37,993 nucleotides of DNA from a virus: the IMG/VR virus record IMGVR_UViG_3300048625_000120, positions 1-37,993 of that record; one strand, written 5' to 3'. Position 1 is the first letter of the stretch, and every line of letters begins with the position of its first letter. The translations under genes were made by a program, and so were the position numbers. Shown in pieces: positions 29,960 through 35,708 of the stretch. Below the pieces are notes generated by a model that saw nothing but the letters and a program-made list of their open reading frames with translations, was not told the DNA's origin and did no database searches.

Positions 29960-30183
29960 TCTTCTAGTCCAAAATGTTCTTGCAATTTTTCAACCAACTT
30001 GGGACGACTTGCAAACTCGCCGCCATTGGCTACAATGTTGATACATTTGCGCACAACCATCTCAGTGTACTGTTGCAGTTCATAAGTGGTCATAGTAAAC
30101 ATGGGGTTACCACAAACATTCTTAACGACTTGACAACCTGTGAGTTTAGCCAGGTCATGTATTTGTTCACGATCGGTAATCAT
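29956..30183 (-). CDS. Conserved phage protein, tandem copy 2
   Basis: 75 residues (MITDREQIHDLAKLTGCQVV, TTYELQQYTEMVVRKCINIV, ending LQEHFGLEE). Paralogous to 29735-29959. Coupled by ATGA. Unknown function. Confidence 0.75.
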   Translation of the reverse strand: MITDREQIHDLAKLTGCQVVKNVCGNPMFTMTTYELQQYTEMVVRKCINIVANGGEFASRPKLVEKLQEHFGLEE

Positions 30184-30190
30184 ACTGCCC

Positions 30191-30391
30191 TTAGTCTTTC
30201 ATTACACGAGAACCAACATACTTGTCACCTGTGCAAGTTGGACGGAGTTGTGCAACCATGCCCTTGGCTTCATCTTCAGTCAAGCCTGCTTTGATCACAC
30301 GCTCGGAACTGTAACCACGACCGCCTGCAAGAGGAGCAAAAAATCGCTCAACGTAGACTTCGTAAAACTTTGGGTAGTAATCTTTTGGCAT
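30191..30391 (-). CDS. Hypothetical protein (66 aa)
   Basis: MPKDYYPKFYEVYVERFFAP start, then KAGLTEDEAKGMVAQLRPTC. First gene of the 28-30 kb small-gene operon; AAGGAG lies 7 nt upstream and a leadered sigma70-like promoter is at 30421-30449. Function unknown. Confidence 0.7.
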   Translation of the reverse strand: MPKDYYPKFYEVYVERFFAPLAGGRGYSSERVIKAGLTEDEAKGMVAQLRPTCTGDKYVGSRVMKD

Positions 30392-30420
30392 GACTGACTC
30401 CTTTTTGCTGCTATGTGTTT

Positions 30421-30449
30421 ATTATAGCAGGTTATCCATTTTCGGGCAA
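30421..30449 (-). promoter_or_regulatory. Sigma70-like promoter, leadered, for the small-gene operon
   Basis: TTGCCC (30444-30449), 17-bp spacer with AATGG, TATAAT (30421-30426). The leader begins near ACATAGCAGC, about 23 nt before the ATG. The -35 is weaker than at the sister promoters. Confidence 0.72.
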
Positions 30450-30450
30450 A

Positions 30451-30717
30451 TCAAACGTCACCTTTGAGTGTGTGCCAAACTTTGGGATCCATGCCCAAAT
30501 ACACACTGTATACTTTATAGTTACGCCAGCGGCTGTATCGTTCTGTGTAGCTGATCAGCTTGTCTAGGAACCATTCGCGGAACCACAAGGGGTTCAAAAA
30601 CCCAATGATCATAACTGCTACAACTACGGGCAGCATGGGCCAAGTGAGCAAGATGCTCAGTGACTGCGCCCGCCAAAAACGGCCACCATCGCGGGTCATT
30701 TTAATTGTTTTAGACAC
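30451..30717 (-). CDS. Small membrane protein (88 aa)
   Basis: MSKTIKMTRDGGRFWRAQSL basic N-terminus, one long hydrophobic segment (LSILLTWPMLPVVVAVMIIG), then a basic cytoplasmic or periplasmic tail. Not recognised. Confidence 0.62.
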   Translation of the reverse strand: MSKTIKMTRDGGRFWRAQSLSILLTWPMLPVVVAVMIIGFLNPLWFREWFLDKLISYTERYSRWRNYKVYSVYLGMDPKVWHTLKGDV

Positions 30718-30726
30718 TGTTGTTCC

Positions 30727-30879
30727 TTAGATAAAAATTACCAACATGACCAAGCCCATTACAACAAACAAGCCAATGGTGTCAGCAATATCTTCGCCTT
30801 GTCCATATTTGTAGTTGTCCGATGGACGAATACAGTCTTGAAATTCTTTTGAATTTAAGTAAGCGATTAATTTCTTCAT
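30727..30879 (-). CDS. Small membrane protein (50 aa), leaderless
   Basis: MKKLIAYLNSKEFQDCIRPS with a C-terminal hydrophobic helix (IGLFVVMGLVMLVIFI). The ATG lies 6 nt after TATAAT. A longer frame extends upstream across the promoter but is rejected because it would run through it. Confidence 0.62.
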   Translation of the reverse strand: MKKLIAYLNSKEFQDCIRPSDNYKYGQGEDIADTIGLFVVMGLVMLVIFI

Positions 30880-30885
30880 GTATGT

Positions 30886-30914
30886 ATTATAGCCGAGAAA
30901 CCATTGTGTGTCAA
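30886..30914 (-). promoter_or_regulatory. Sigma70-like promoter, leaderless type
   Basis: TTGACA (30909-30914), 17-bp spacer with AATGG, TATAAT (30886-30891). It starts right where the T run of the upstream terminator ends, and the ATG at 30879 is 6 nt past the -10. Confidence 0.88.
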
Positions 30915-30915
30915 C

Positions 30916-30942
30916 CAAAAAAAAGTAGTACTTAGTACTACT
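30916..30942 (-). terminator. Intrinsic terminator of the RNA-repair operon
   Basis: AGTAGTAC (30924-30931), TTA, GTACTACT (30935-30942), followed on the minus strand by eight T. The hairpin overlaps the last codons of the gene ending at 30938. It is fused end to end with the next promoter. Confidence 0.88.
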
Positions 30943-31141
30943 CTTTTAGTGCGTCAAAGATGTTGCCGTATTCGTAACGTTCCCAGTCGTTGTGGTCTAC
31001 GTAGGTGTTAATACATCGGCGGAGTATAGTTTTAAACCATACCCGTTCGCCGTGTACTTTAACTGGACGCCATGCAAACCATTCCTGCCAGGGCCCTACT
31101 TGAATCTTTCTGGGCACATCCTCAAACGAGGAATACCCCAT
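30938..31141 (-). CDS. Hypothetical protein (67 aa)
   Basis: MGYSSFEDVPRKIQVGPWQE start; Trp- and Arg-rich (FAWRPVKVHGERVWFKTIL). Follows the RNA ligase gene by 10 nt and ends inside the operon terminator. Function unknown. Confidence 0.65.
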   Translation of the reverse strand: MGYSSFEDVPRKIQVGPWQEWFAWRPVKVHGERVWFKTILRRCINTYVDHNDWERYEYGNIFDALKE

Positions 31142-31151
31142 CCACTCATCC

Positions 31152-32057
31152 TTAGGCCACCTCCAAATAGTTGCGTACCCATGCTAGACGAGCTTGCTCA
31201 TCCATTGCTGTATAAGCCTCAATGTTGGCACGGATAGCGTCTACTAGTGGGTAGTACTCTTCGTCTAACTGCTTCTTAATGTCAGCTTGCATGTTAACTA
31301 ACTTGTCTGTGCGTGGGTTCCGAGAAACCCACTTGCTAGTCAAGTAGTATGGCGACTTGATTTTGGCACTTACGCCTTCATCGGTGTAGAATACAAAACC
31401 TTCGTGCTTGCATTCCTTTGACATTTGCACAAGGCGTTCCATGTTAGTTGTTACACTTTCTGGACAATGGCACTTGAACATTTCAGCCAGTTCTTTAAGC
31501 ATGAAAGGATCGTGACCTACTTTAGAACCCCATTCGTTCTCACGGTAACCCAAAATGTACATACCAGCCTTTTCAGGAATGATATGTGGGTCAATTGGAT
31601 GCACACATTCAAACATGTAAGTCATACCACGTGAGTCGTCTGTGCCCATTGCCATTTGCCAGTCTGTCCAAGGCATGTGCTTCTGCATCATTTCCTTAGC
31701 GTACTCAACATAGTCGTTGGCAGTTGAACCAGTAGTTGACACCAACACGTCACCATTGTACCAAGTACATGCAACCATGAAGCCGTTAATCTTACGGAAT
31801 GCAGTAACTTTGGTATCACCAGACAGCACAGGGGCTTCCTTTTCGATACCGTAGTTGTAGATTTTTGTGAAAGGGTAAGTAACAAGATTGAAATCCTTGT
31901 CCACAATGCTTCCACGGCATTCAGCAATGTACTCGTTCCACAGGTTGTCGTAGAACACTTTCTTCTTGTACTTGAGCACATAAATGTCTGGGCCACACTC
32001 TTTCATGTTAACTAGGCCCGACGAGTTTACGTACTCTTTTAGCTTGTCCTTAAACAT
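31152..32057 (-). CDS. T4 Rnl1-like RNA ligase
   Basis: 301 residues. The nucleotidyl-acceptor lysine is Lys89 in the motif K-x-N-G (AFRKINGFMVA). Upstream AECRGSIVD (Arg ligand) and PFTKIYNYGIE match Rnl1-type ligases. Motifs IV and V appear as EGFVFYT and SAKIKSPYY. It seals 5'-phosphate/3'-OH RNA ends using ATP. The ATG at 32057 is preferred because AAGGAA precedes it, and it overlaps the kinase stop by 8 nt. With the kinase it would repair RNAs cut by host tRNA-cleaving nucleases. Confidence 0.88.
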   Translation of the reverse strand: MFKDKLKEYVNSSGLVNMKECGPDIYVLKYKKKVFYDNLWNEYIAECRGSIVDKDFNLVTYPFTKIYNYGIEKEAPVLSGDTKVTAFRKINGFMVACTWYNGDVLVSTTGSTANDYVEYAKEMMQKHMPWTDWQMAMGTDDSRGMTYMFECVHPIDPHIIPEKAGMYILGYRENEWGSKVGHDPFMLKELAEMFKCHCPESVTTNMERLVQMSKECKHEGFVFYTDEGVSAKIKSPYYLTSKWVSRNPRTDKLVNMQADIKKQLDEEYYPLVDAIRANIEAYTAMDEQARLAWVRNYLEVA

Positions 32058-32511
32058 ACCAGATTTCCTTAAAGCCTTCTTCTTCAGATGGCATTTCCAA
32101 ATTATCAATCATGCTGCGCATAACGTGCTCGGGGATGTTTTTACCTGGGCGACTTGCTAAACGACGAGCATGTTCTTCGGGTTCAGGAGTCTTAAACACC
32201 ACTGCAATCTTTTCGTACTTGGGCAACATGGCCAACTTCTTTGCACGACTTTTTGCTGAGGTGTTGGTTTGGTCCCAAATCACGTCTGTGCTGTTTGCCT
32301 GACAGATCAACACTTGGTTGTCCATCAAACGCATGGCAATGGGCGCATACTCTTTGAACACTTCGTTGTAAGTCTTGCCTGATTTTTCAGCATACTCGTC
32401 AATGAAGCGATCACTAGACACCACAGGAATATCCTGGGTCCAGTCTTGCGACTTAACCCAAGTGCTCTTGCCGCTAGCAGGAACTCCGATTAACATATAC
32501 AACTTGTTCAT
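32050..32511 (-). CDS. Polynucleotide kinase, kinase domain only
   Basis: 153 residues. Walker A GVPASGKST (9-17), SSDRF near residue 33, and Arg-rich lid with RRLASRP. Matches the N-terminal 5'-kinase domain of T4 Pnkp, but the C-terminal 3'-phosphatase domain (DxDxT) is absent. It should phosphorylate 5'-OH RNA or DNA ends. The ATG is 6 nt past TATAAT, so it is predicted to be a leaderless message. Coupled to the ligase. Confidence 0.85.
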   Translation of the reverse strand: MNKLYMLIGVPASGKSTWVKSQDWTQDIPVVSSDRFIDEYAEKSGKTYNEVFKEYAPIAMRLMDNQVLICQANSTDVIWDQTNTSAKSRAKKLAMLPKYEKIAVVFKTPEPEEHARRLASRPGKNIPEHVMRSMIDNLEMPSEEEGFKEIWYV

Positions 32512-32517
32512 GTGTGT

Positions 32518-32546
32518 ATTATAGCAGGCTATCCATTTTGGGTCAA
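32518..32546 (-). promoter_or_regulatory. Sigma70-like promoter, leaderless type, for RNA repair
   Basis: TTGACC (32541-32546), 17-bp spacer with AATGG, TATAAT (32518-32523). A dyad ATTTTGG-GTCAA-CCGAAAT (32535-32553) overlaps the -35, as at 28187 and 34198, with one mismatch. Confidence 0.88.
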
Positions 32547-32552
32547 CCGAAA

Positions 32553-32726
32553 TTATTCGTCGTAATTGCTGTTTACAATGCGTAAACGTTCAATCTCATT
32601 TGCTGCTTCTTCAAGAATGTCAGCAATGCGATCCGGAGTTCCTTCTTCTACGCTTTTACGTCCTGGAATTTGTCTCCGGATCTCTGCACGTTTTCGCAAA
32701 CGATAGACTAAGTCTTGTTCATCCAT
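32553..32726 (-). CDS. Small hypothetical protein (57 aa)
   Basis: MDEQDLVYRLRKRAEIRRQI, then IADILEEAANEIERLRIVNS. Charged helix, typical of a small phage early protein family with a DRIADxLEEAAxEIExLR pattern. The ATG overlaps the phosphoesterase stop by one base (TAATG). Function unknown. Confidence 0.7.
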   Translation of the reverse strand: MDEQDLVYRLRKRAEIRRQIPGRKSVEEGTPDRIADILEEAANEIERLRIVNSNYDE

Positions 32727-33274
32727 TAGTGATGTGCCTTTACTTCGCCCTTCATAGCGGATGCAATGGCTTCCTCCATGCTAATAGCAATCTTGCCAGT
32801 GGCGTCCATGCCCATGTCTCGGCAGCGATACTTTTCCATACCGCTGACACCGCCATGCAAGTGACCATGCAAGTGAACTGAGCCACGGTGCATTTGATCC
32901 CATTCTGCAATAGGGTAGTGAAACATCACAACCATTGTGCCGTTGTATTGGATAGTCAAGTACTTGTGAACTTCTTCAAATGCTTCAAAGAAGTGCTTGT
33001 CCATCAATGTTTTACGGTCATGGTTGCCTTCAACCAAGATCTTTTTGCCGTTCAACCGGTTCATGATCTTGCTTGCGTCATATCCACCCATAAATGCCAC
33101 GTCACCCAAGATGTAGGTTGTGTCTTCTGGACCGATCAACTCGTTCCATTCTTTGATCATTGCCTCAGTCATGTAGGCAACGTCATTGCCAAATCGTGCG
33201 CGAGTCACTGGACAGAACTTTGTGATGTTTCTGTGCCCAAAGTGCAAATCGCTTGTTATCCATGTTTTTGTCAT
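32726..33274 (-). CDS. Calcineurin-like metallophosphoesterase
   Basis: 182 residues. Metal-site motifs in order: SDLHFGHRN (Asp9, His11), LGDVAFMGG (Asp58), EGNHDR (Asn84, His85, Asp86), FHYPI, and HLHGHLHGG. A two-metal phosphoesterase of the YfcE-like branch. It could be a phosphodiesterase or phosphatase. It lies upstream of the kinase-ligase pair, so an RNA end-healing role is possible but not shown. Confidence 0.88.
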   Translation of the reverse strand: MTKTWITSDLHFGHRNITKFCPVTRARFGNDVAYMTEAMIKEWNELIGPEDTTYILGDVAFMGGYDASKIMNRLNGKKILVEGNHDRKTLMDKHFFEAFEEVHKYLTIQYNGTMVVMFHYPIAEWDQMHRGSVHLHGHLHGGVSGMEKYRCRDMGMDATGKIAISMEEAIASAMKGEVKAHH

Positions 33275-33294
33275 ATTTGTATTTTACTTGATTA

Positions 33295-33501
33295 TTAGTT
33301 AGGTGTCAACTGTGCAGTTTGTTTAAGCAGGATAGCAATGTACTCGCCGGGCTGCTCGGGGTTACCATAACTGTCATGCGACACTTTGTCATAGCATGAA
33401 CCACAGAAGTAGCCGCTGATGTTATGGTAGTTCTTTAGACTCCAAAACCCGAGGCTAACGCTTGATTTGTATCCACAATTGGTGCAAGTTGCATGAACCA
33501 T
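33295..33501 (-). CDS. Zinc-ribbon protein (68 aa)
   Basis: MVHATCTNCGYKSSVSLGFW with CxxC at 6-9 and YFCGSC with CxxC at 33-36, a treble-clef or zinc-ribbon pair. GGAGAATAAC precedes the ATG. The frame extends upstream into the neighbouring gene, but that is not supported. Could bind nucleic acid. One base separates it from the upstream gene. Confidence 0.72.
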   Translation of the reverse strand: MVHATCTNCGYKSSVSLGFWSLKNYHNISGYFCGSCYDKVSHDSYGNPEQPGEYIAILLKQTAQLTPN

Positions 33502-33502
33502 G

Positions 33503-33700
33503 TTATTCTCCAATGTACTCACGCACCCACTCAAAGCGAGTATCTGCAGGAATCCATTTGACTTGCTCACGGCGTCTGTTTTGCTTGTCAAAGTCAAAGC
33601 AGATACAGAACCAACCCCGTTCGTCACTGAAGCCTACGCGGTCAGCATAGCGCACAATTTGAACAATCTTGTCCTTCATTTTTGCTACCATAACCATCAT
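33503..33700 (-). CDS. Hypothetical protein (65 aa)
   Basis: MMVMVAKMKDKIVQIVRYAD, then DERGWFCICFDFDKQNRRRE and KWIPADTRFEWVREYIGE. GAGGAG is 6 nt before the first ATG. Unknown function. Confidence 0.68.
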   Translation of the reverse strand: MMVMVAKMKDKIVQIVRYADRVGFSDERGWFCICFDFDKQNRRREQVKWIPADTRFEWVREYIGE

Positions 33701-33838
33701 TTAAGACTCCTCTACTTCTGTTGCATAACCTTCTGACTCAAGCTCGTCAACTACTTCTTGCACTTCAGATTCTTCAATTGAACACTCCTCAACGTGGAGC
33801 TCGCCTTTCCAGTAACCCTTAACTGTGTAAGTTTTCAT
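33701..33838 (-). CDS. Small acidic protein (45 aa)
   Basis: MKTYTVKGYWKGELHVEECS followed by a Glu-rich tail (IEESEVQEVVDELESEGYAT). TAAGGAG is 6 nt before the ATG. The stop overlaps nothing but abuts the next gene (TAAATG). Unknown; similar very small acidic proteins are frequent in phages. Confidence 0.65.
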   Translation of the reverse strand: MKTYTVKGYWKGELHVEECSIEESEVQEVVDELESEGYATEVEES

Positions 33839-33847
33839 GCTAACTCC

Positions 33848-34174
33848 TTAGTGAGTATTCAATGCAGGCTTGTTACCGTTAATCAATTCACGCTCAACGC
33901 TGTGAGCCGGCTTGCGACCACGCACAACATCAACCAACAACACTGCAAACGCTTCTGCACCGTGTTCACGAATGCTTTCGCACAATGCCCAGTCTTTGTT
34001 TTCAGTAAGTGCGCGGCGCACATGCTTTTGGAAACGAACTTTAAGGGCTTTGCGAACTTGGTTACCGCAAACAGTAATACCAATGTAGCTTTCATTTGTG
34101 TTAGTGTTCACTAACATATAGACAGCATGTTTGGTATCTTGTCTGCGTTTACGGGTAACTGTTGTTTTCTGCAT
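33848..34174 (-). CDS. GIY-YIG-like nuclease domain protein
   Basis: 108 residues. HAVYMLVNTNTNESYIGITV provides the two conserved Tyr/Gly motifs (VYM and YIG). Arg in ALKVRFQKHVRRAL and Glu in VERELINGNKPALN complete the usual catalytic set. No NUMOD or zinc finger, so it is a minimal standalone domain. Its ATG lies 6 nt past TATAAT, so a leaderless message is expected. Role uncertain: nuclease, or a degraded homing endonuclease. Confidence 0.75.
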   Translation of the reverse strand: MQKTTVTRKRRQDTKHAVYMLVNTNTNESYIGITVCGNQVRKALKVRFQKHVRRALTENKDWALCESIREHGAEAFAVLLVDVVRGRKPAHSVERELINGNKPALNTH

Positions 34175-34180
34175 GTATGT

Positions 34181-34209
34181 ATTATAGCAAGAAAACCATT
34201 TCGGGTCAA
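34181..34209 (-). promoter_or_regulatory. Sigma70-like promoter, leaderless type, with palindrome
   Basis: TTGACC (34204-34209), 17-bp spacer (CGAAATGG at its start), TATAAT (34181-34186). ATTTCGG-GTCAA-CCGAAAT at 34198-34216 forms a perfect dyad over the -35. Nearly identical to the promoter at 28170-28198. Confidence 0.9.
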
Positions 34210-34219
34210 CCGAAATTTC

Positions 34220-34235
34220 TAGTACTTGAGTACTA
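34220..34235 (-). terminator. TAGTACT hairpin, possible terminator
   Basis: TAGTACT (34220-34226), 2-nt spacer, AGTACTA (34229-34235), just after the stop at 34239 and before a promoter. It lacks a T run on the minus strand. Same arrangement as 28208-28225 and 30924-30942. Confidence 0.45.
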
Positions 34236-34238
34236 CTT

Positions 34239-34427
34239 TTACATCAGCGTAGAAGCGTCATTAAGCTCAGAGTTGGCTTTTTCTAAAGCAACATCAACTG
34301 CTTGTAATACCGAAGTACTACCATTTGCCTTGACCAAATTTTCCCGGGCTTTTTCCAAGTCCCAAACTGCATTTTGCAGATAATGAATTTGATCACGTTG
34401 TTTTTGTGTGTAATCTCGAGCGTTCAT
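34239..34427 (-). CDS. Small helical protein (62 aa)
   Basis: MNARDYTQKQRDQIHYLQNA then helical (VWDLEKARENLVKANGSTSV and ALEKANSELNDAST). AAGGA is the ribosome site and TTGACC/TACAAT is the promoter. Probably coiled coil. Unknown. Confidence 0.65.
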   Translation of the reverse strand: MNARDYTQKQRDQIHYLQNAVWDLEKARENLVKANGSTSVLQAVDVALEKANSELNDASTLM

Positions 34428-34444
34428 TTTGCTTCCTTTGAACT

Positions 34445-34473
34445 ATTGTAACACCAATCCCGTTATGGGTCAA
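34445..34473 (-). promoter_or_regulatory. Sigma70-like promoter, leadered
   Basis: TTGACC (34468-34473), 17-bp spacer, TACAAT (34445-34450). Here the spacer has AACGG instead of AATGG. It gives a leader of about 12 nt to the ATG at 34427. Confidence 0.72.
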
Positions 34474-34682
34474 TGGATTGTTGGACTAACTGCTAAACTC
34501 TCAACGTCATTGACATTGAATACTGCTAACACTTTGTTGACATTTTCCGGCAACTCAAACGGAATTTCATCTGGCAAAAGTATCTGCTTTAGATTTCCGT
34601 CTGGTCCAATAATGAACACATAATCATCATCTGCTATGTCTGCGTCAACTACATCAATGTCGTCGTCTTCGGTGTTGCTCAT
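34470..34682 (-). CDS. Acidic small protein (70 aa)
   Basis: MSNTEDDDIDVVDADIADDD, strongly acidic at the N-terminus, then a beta-rich segment (YVFIIGPDGNLKQILLPDEI). Its end overlaps the downstream promoter. Function unknown. Confidence 0.65.
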   Translation of the reverse strand: MSNTEDDDIDVVDADIADDDYVFIIGPDGNLKQILLPDEIPFELPENVNKVLAVFNVNDVESLAVSPTIH

Positions 34683-34683
34683 A

Positions 34684-35001
34684 TTATTTAAAAAGAATGA
34701 ATGCCATAATTACTGCTTGGGTAATAAAGCCCATGCCGTTTGTGATGATGTTTAAACTGTTCTTCAGTAAAATGGCACGGAAGAACAGCAACACTAGACC
34801 GCCCCATGCAAACAATACCACATCAAGGCTTGGTGCGCGGTCACTAAGTGCAGTTACCATTGCCAGCAAAGTGGGAATGGTTGCACAGTGAATAATGATA
34901 ATTGCCAACCACTCTAAGCTGTCTGCTGAAATTTTATGAAAGTGATTTTCGAAGTAACTCACAACAGATGCCTTAACTGCATTGATATCGAATTTTTTCA
35001 T
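34684..35001 (-). CDS. Membrane protein, holin-like candidate
   Basis: 105 residues, start MKKFDINAVKASVVSYFENH (the frame extends upstream but through the hydrolase gene). Three hydrophobic segments: LEWLAIIIIHCATIPTLLAM, VVLFAWGGLVLLFFRAILL and GFITQAVIMAFILF. One base separates it from the SleB hydrolase gene. Size, topology and position fit a holin, but nothing in the sequence is diagnostic. Confidence 0.65.
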   Translation of the reverse strand: MKKFDINAVKASVVSYFENHFHKISADSLEWLAIIIIHCATIPTLLAMVTALSDRAPSLDVVLFAWGGLVLLFFRAILLKNSLNIITNGMGFITQAVIMAFILFK

Positions 35002-35002
35002 T

Positions 35003-35578
35003 TTAGTCCTTGTAGAAAATGTGGTGGCCAATTTGTGTAATTTTTGGCTTGCCCCACTTAGGGTTGACATAGTCTGCGTGATAATACATGGCGTCTTTCA
35101 TGCCCGGCAAACGGAAATTCTCCAATAGAACTTTCTTTGCCACCTCTTCGCTCTCTTTATAGAGTGCAGGATAGACTACCTTCTTGCCAGCGTTGGGAAT
35201 ACATGCCCAACTGAATTGGCAAATGACTTTTTCGTAGATTATGTTTTTCTGATACACCACACCACAAACGCCGTGACCGAATCGGCCGTTGTCTACGCGA
35301 TTCATAGTTACTTGTGCTACTGCAACCTTGCCCTCAAATGGCTCAGTTGCTGCTTCGTGATAGATATTGCGAGTTAGGCATTCAAGTTGCTGAGTGCGAT
35401 CTGCGGTGCTAATAAAGCCCTGTCTATACGCCTCGCTACCTTCCCTCAAGGTGTTAAATTTTGCTGTGGTTACATTCCATACCAGGAATACAACTGCAAC
35501 TAGTGCTAGAAATTGGACAACATTTCTAGAAAGAGCAATCCAAGAATCTGGTTTGCTGTTTGACGTTTTAAGTGTCAT
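35003..35578 (-). CDS. SleB-like cell-wall hydrolase (endolysin)
   Basis: 191 residues. N-terminal transmembrane anchor (VVQFLALVAVVFLVWNVTTA, 20-39), then the hydrolase_2 domain: LTRNIYHEAATEPFEGKVAV with putative catalytic Glu75, VTMNRVDNGRFG, and YYHADYVNPKWG. The family cleaves peptidoglycan (SleB lytic transglycosylase-like). AAAGGAG precedes the ATG. The signal-anchor layout fits SAR-type or periplasm-facing lysins. The neighbour is a holin-like protein. Confidence 0.9.
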   Translation of the reverse strand: MTLKTSNSKPDSWIALSRNVVQFLALVAVVFLVWNVTTAKFNTLREGSEAYRQGFISTADRTQQLECLTRNIYHEAATEPFEGKVAVAQVTMNRVDNGRFGHGVCGVVYQKNIIYEKVICQFSWACIPNAGKKVVYPALYKESEEVAKKVLLENFRLPGMKDAMYYHADYVNPKWGKPKITQIGHHIFYKD

Positions 35579-35600
35579 ACTTTCTCCTTTGTTTCTGTCT

Positions 35601-35670
35601 GTTGTTTATATAACCCTATAGGATCAAAGTAAACAACTGCTATAACCCATTAACTGGTACTATTATAGCA
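35601..35670. repeat. Paired inverted repeats in the SleB upstream gap
   Basis: The 130-nt gap (35579-35708) holds two contiguous perfect 8-bp inverted repeats: GTTGTTTA (35601-35608)/TAAACAAC (35630-35637), then TGCTATAA (35638-35645)/TTATAGCA (35663-35670). The first could enclose a weak promoter (minus-strand TTATAT near 35605-35612, TTGTTT near 35630). The second may be a terminator stem for the gene at 35709. No gene lies here. Confidence 0.55.
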
Positions 35671-35708
35671 ATTAGTTTGCCGAAAAGCGAGTAATATGGT
35701 AAGTTAAC

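Noticed and set aside
34684-35070. Longer start for the holin-like protein
   Set aside because: The extra 23 N-terminal residues lie inside the hydrolase gene, and the internal ATG sits one base past the hydrolase stop, as expected for coupling.
35605-35634. Sigma70-like promoter for the SleB gene (TTATAT/TTGTTT)
   Set aside because: Match to consensus is weak and overlaps the inverted repeat; I mention it only within that entry.
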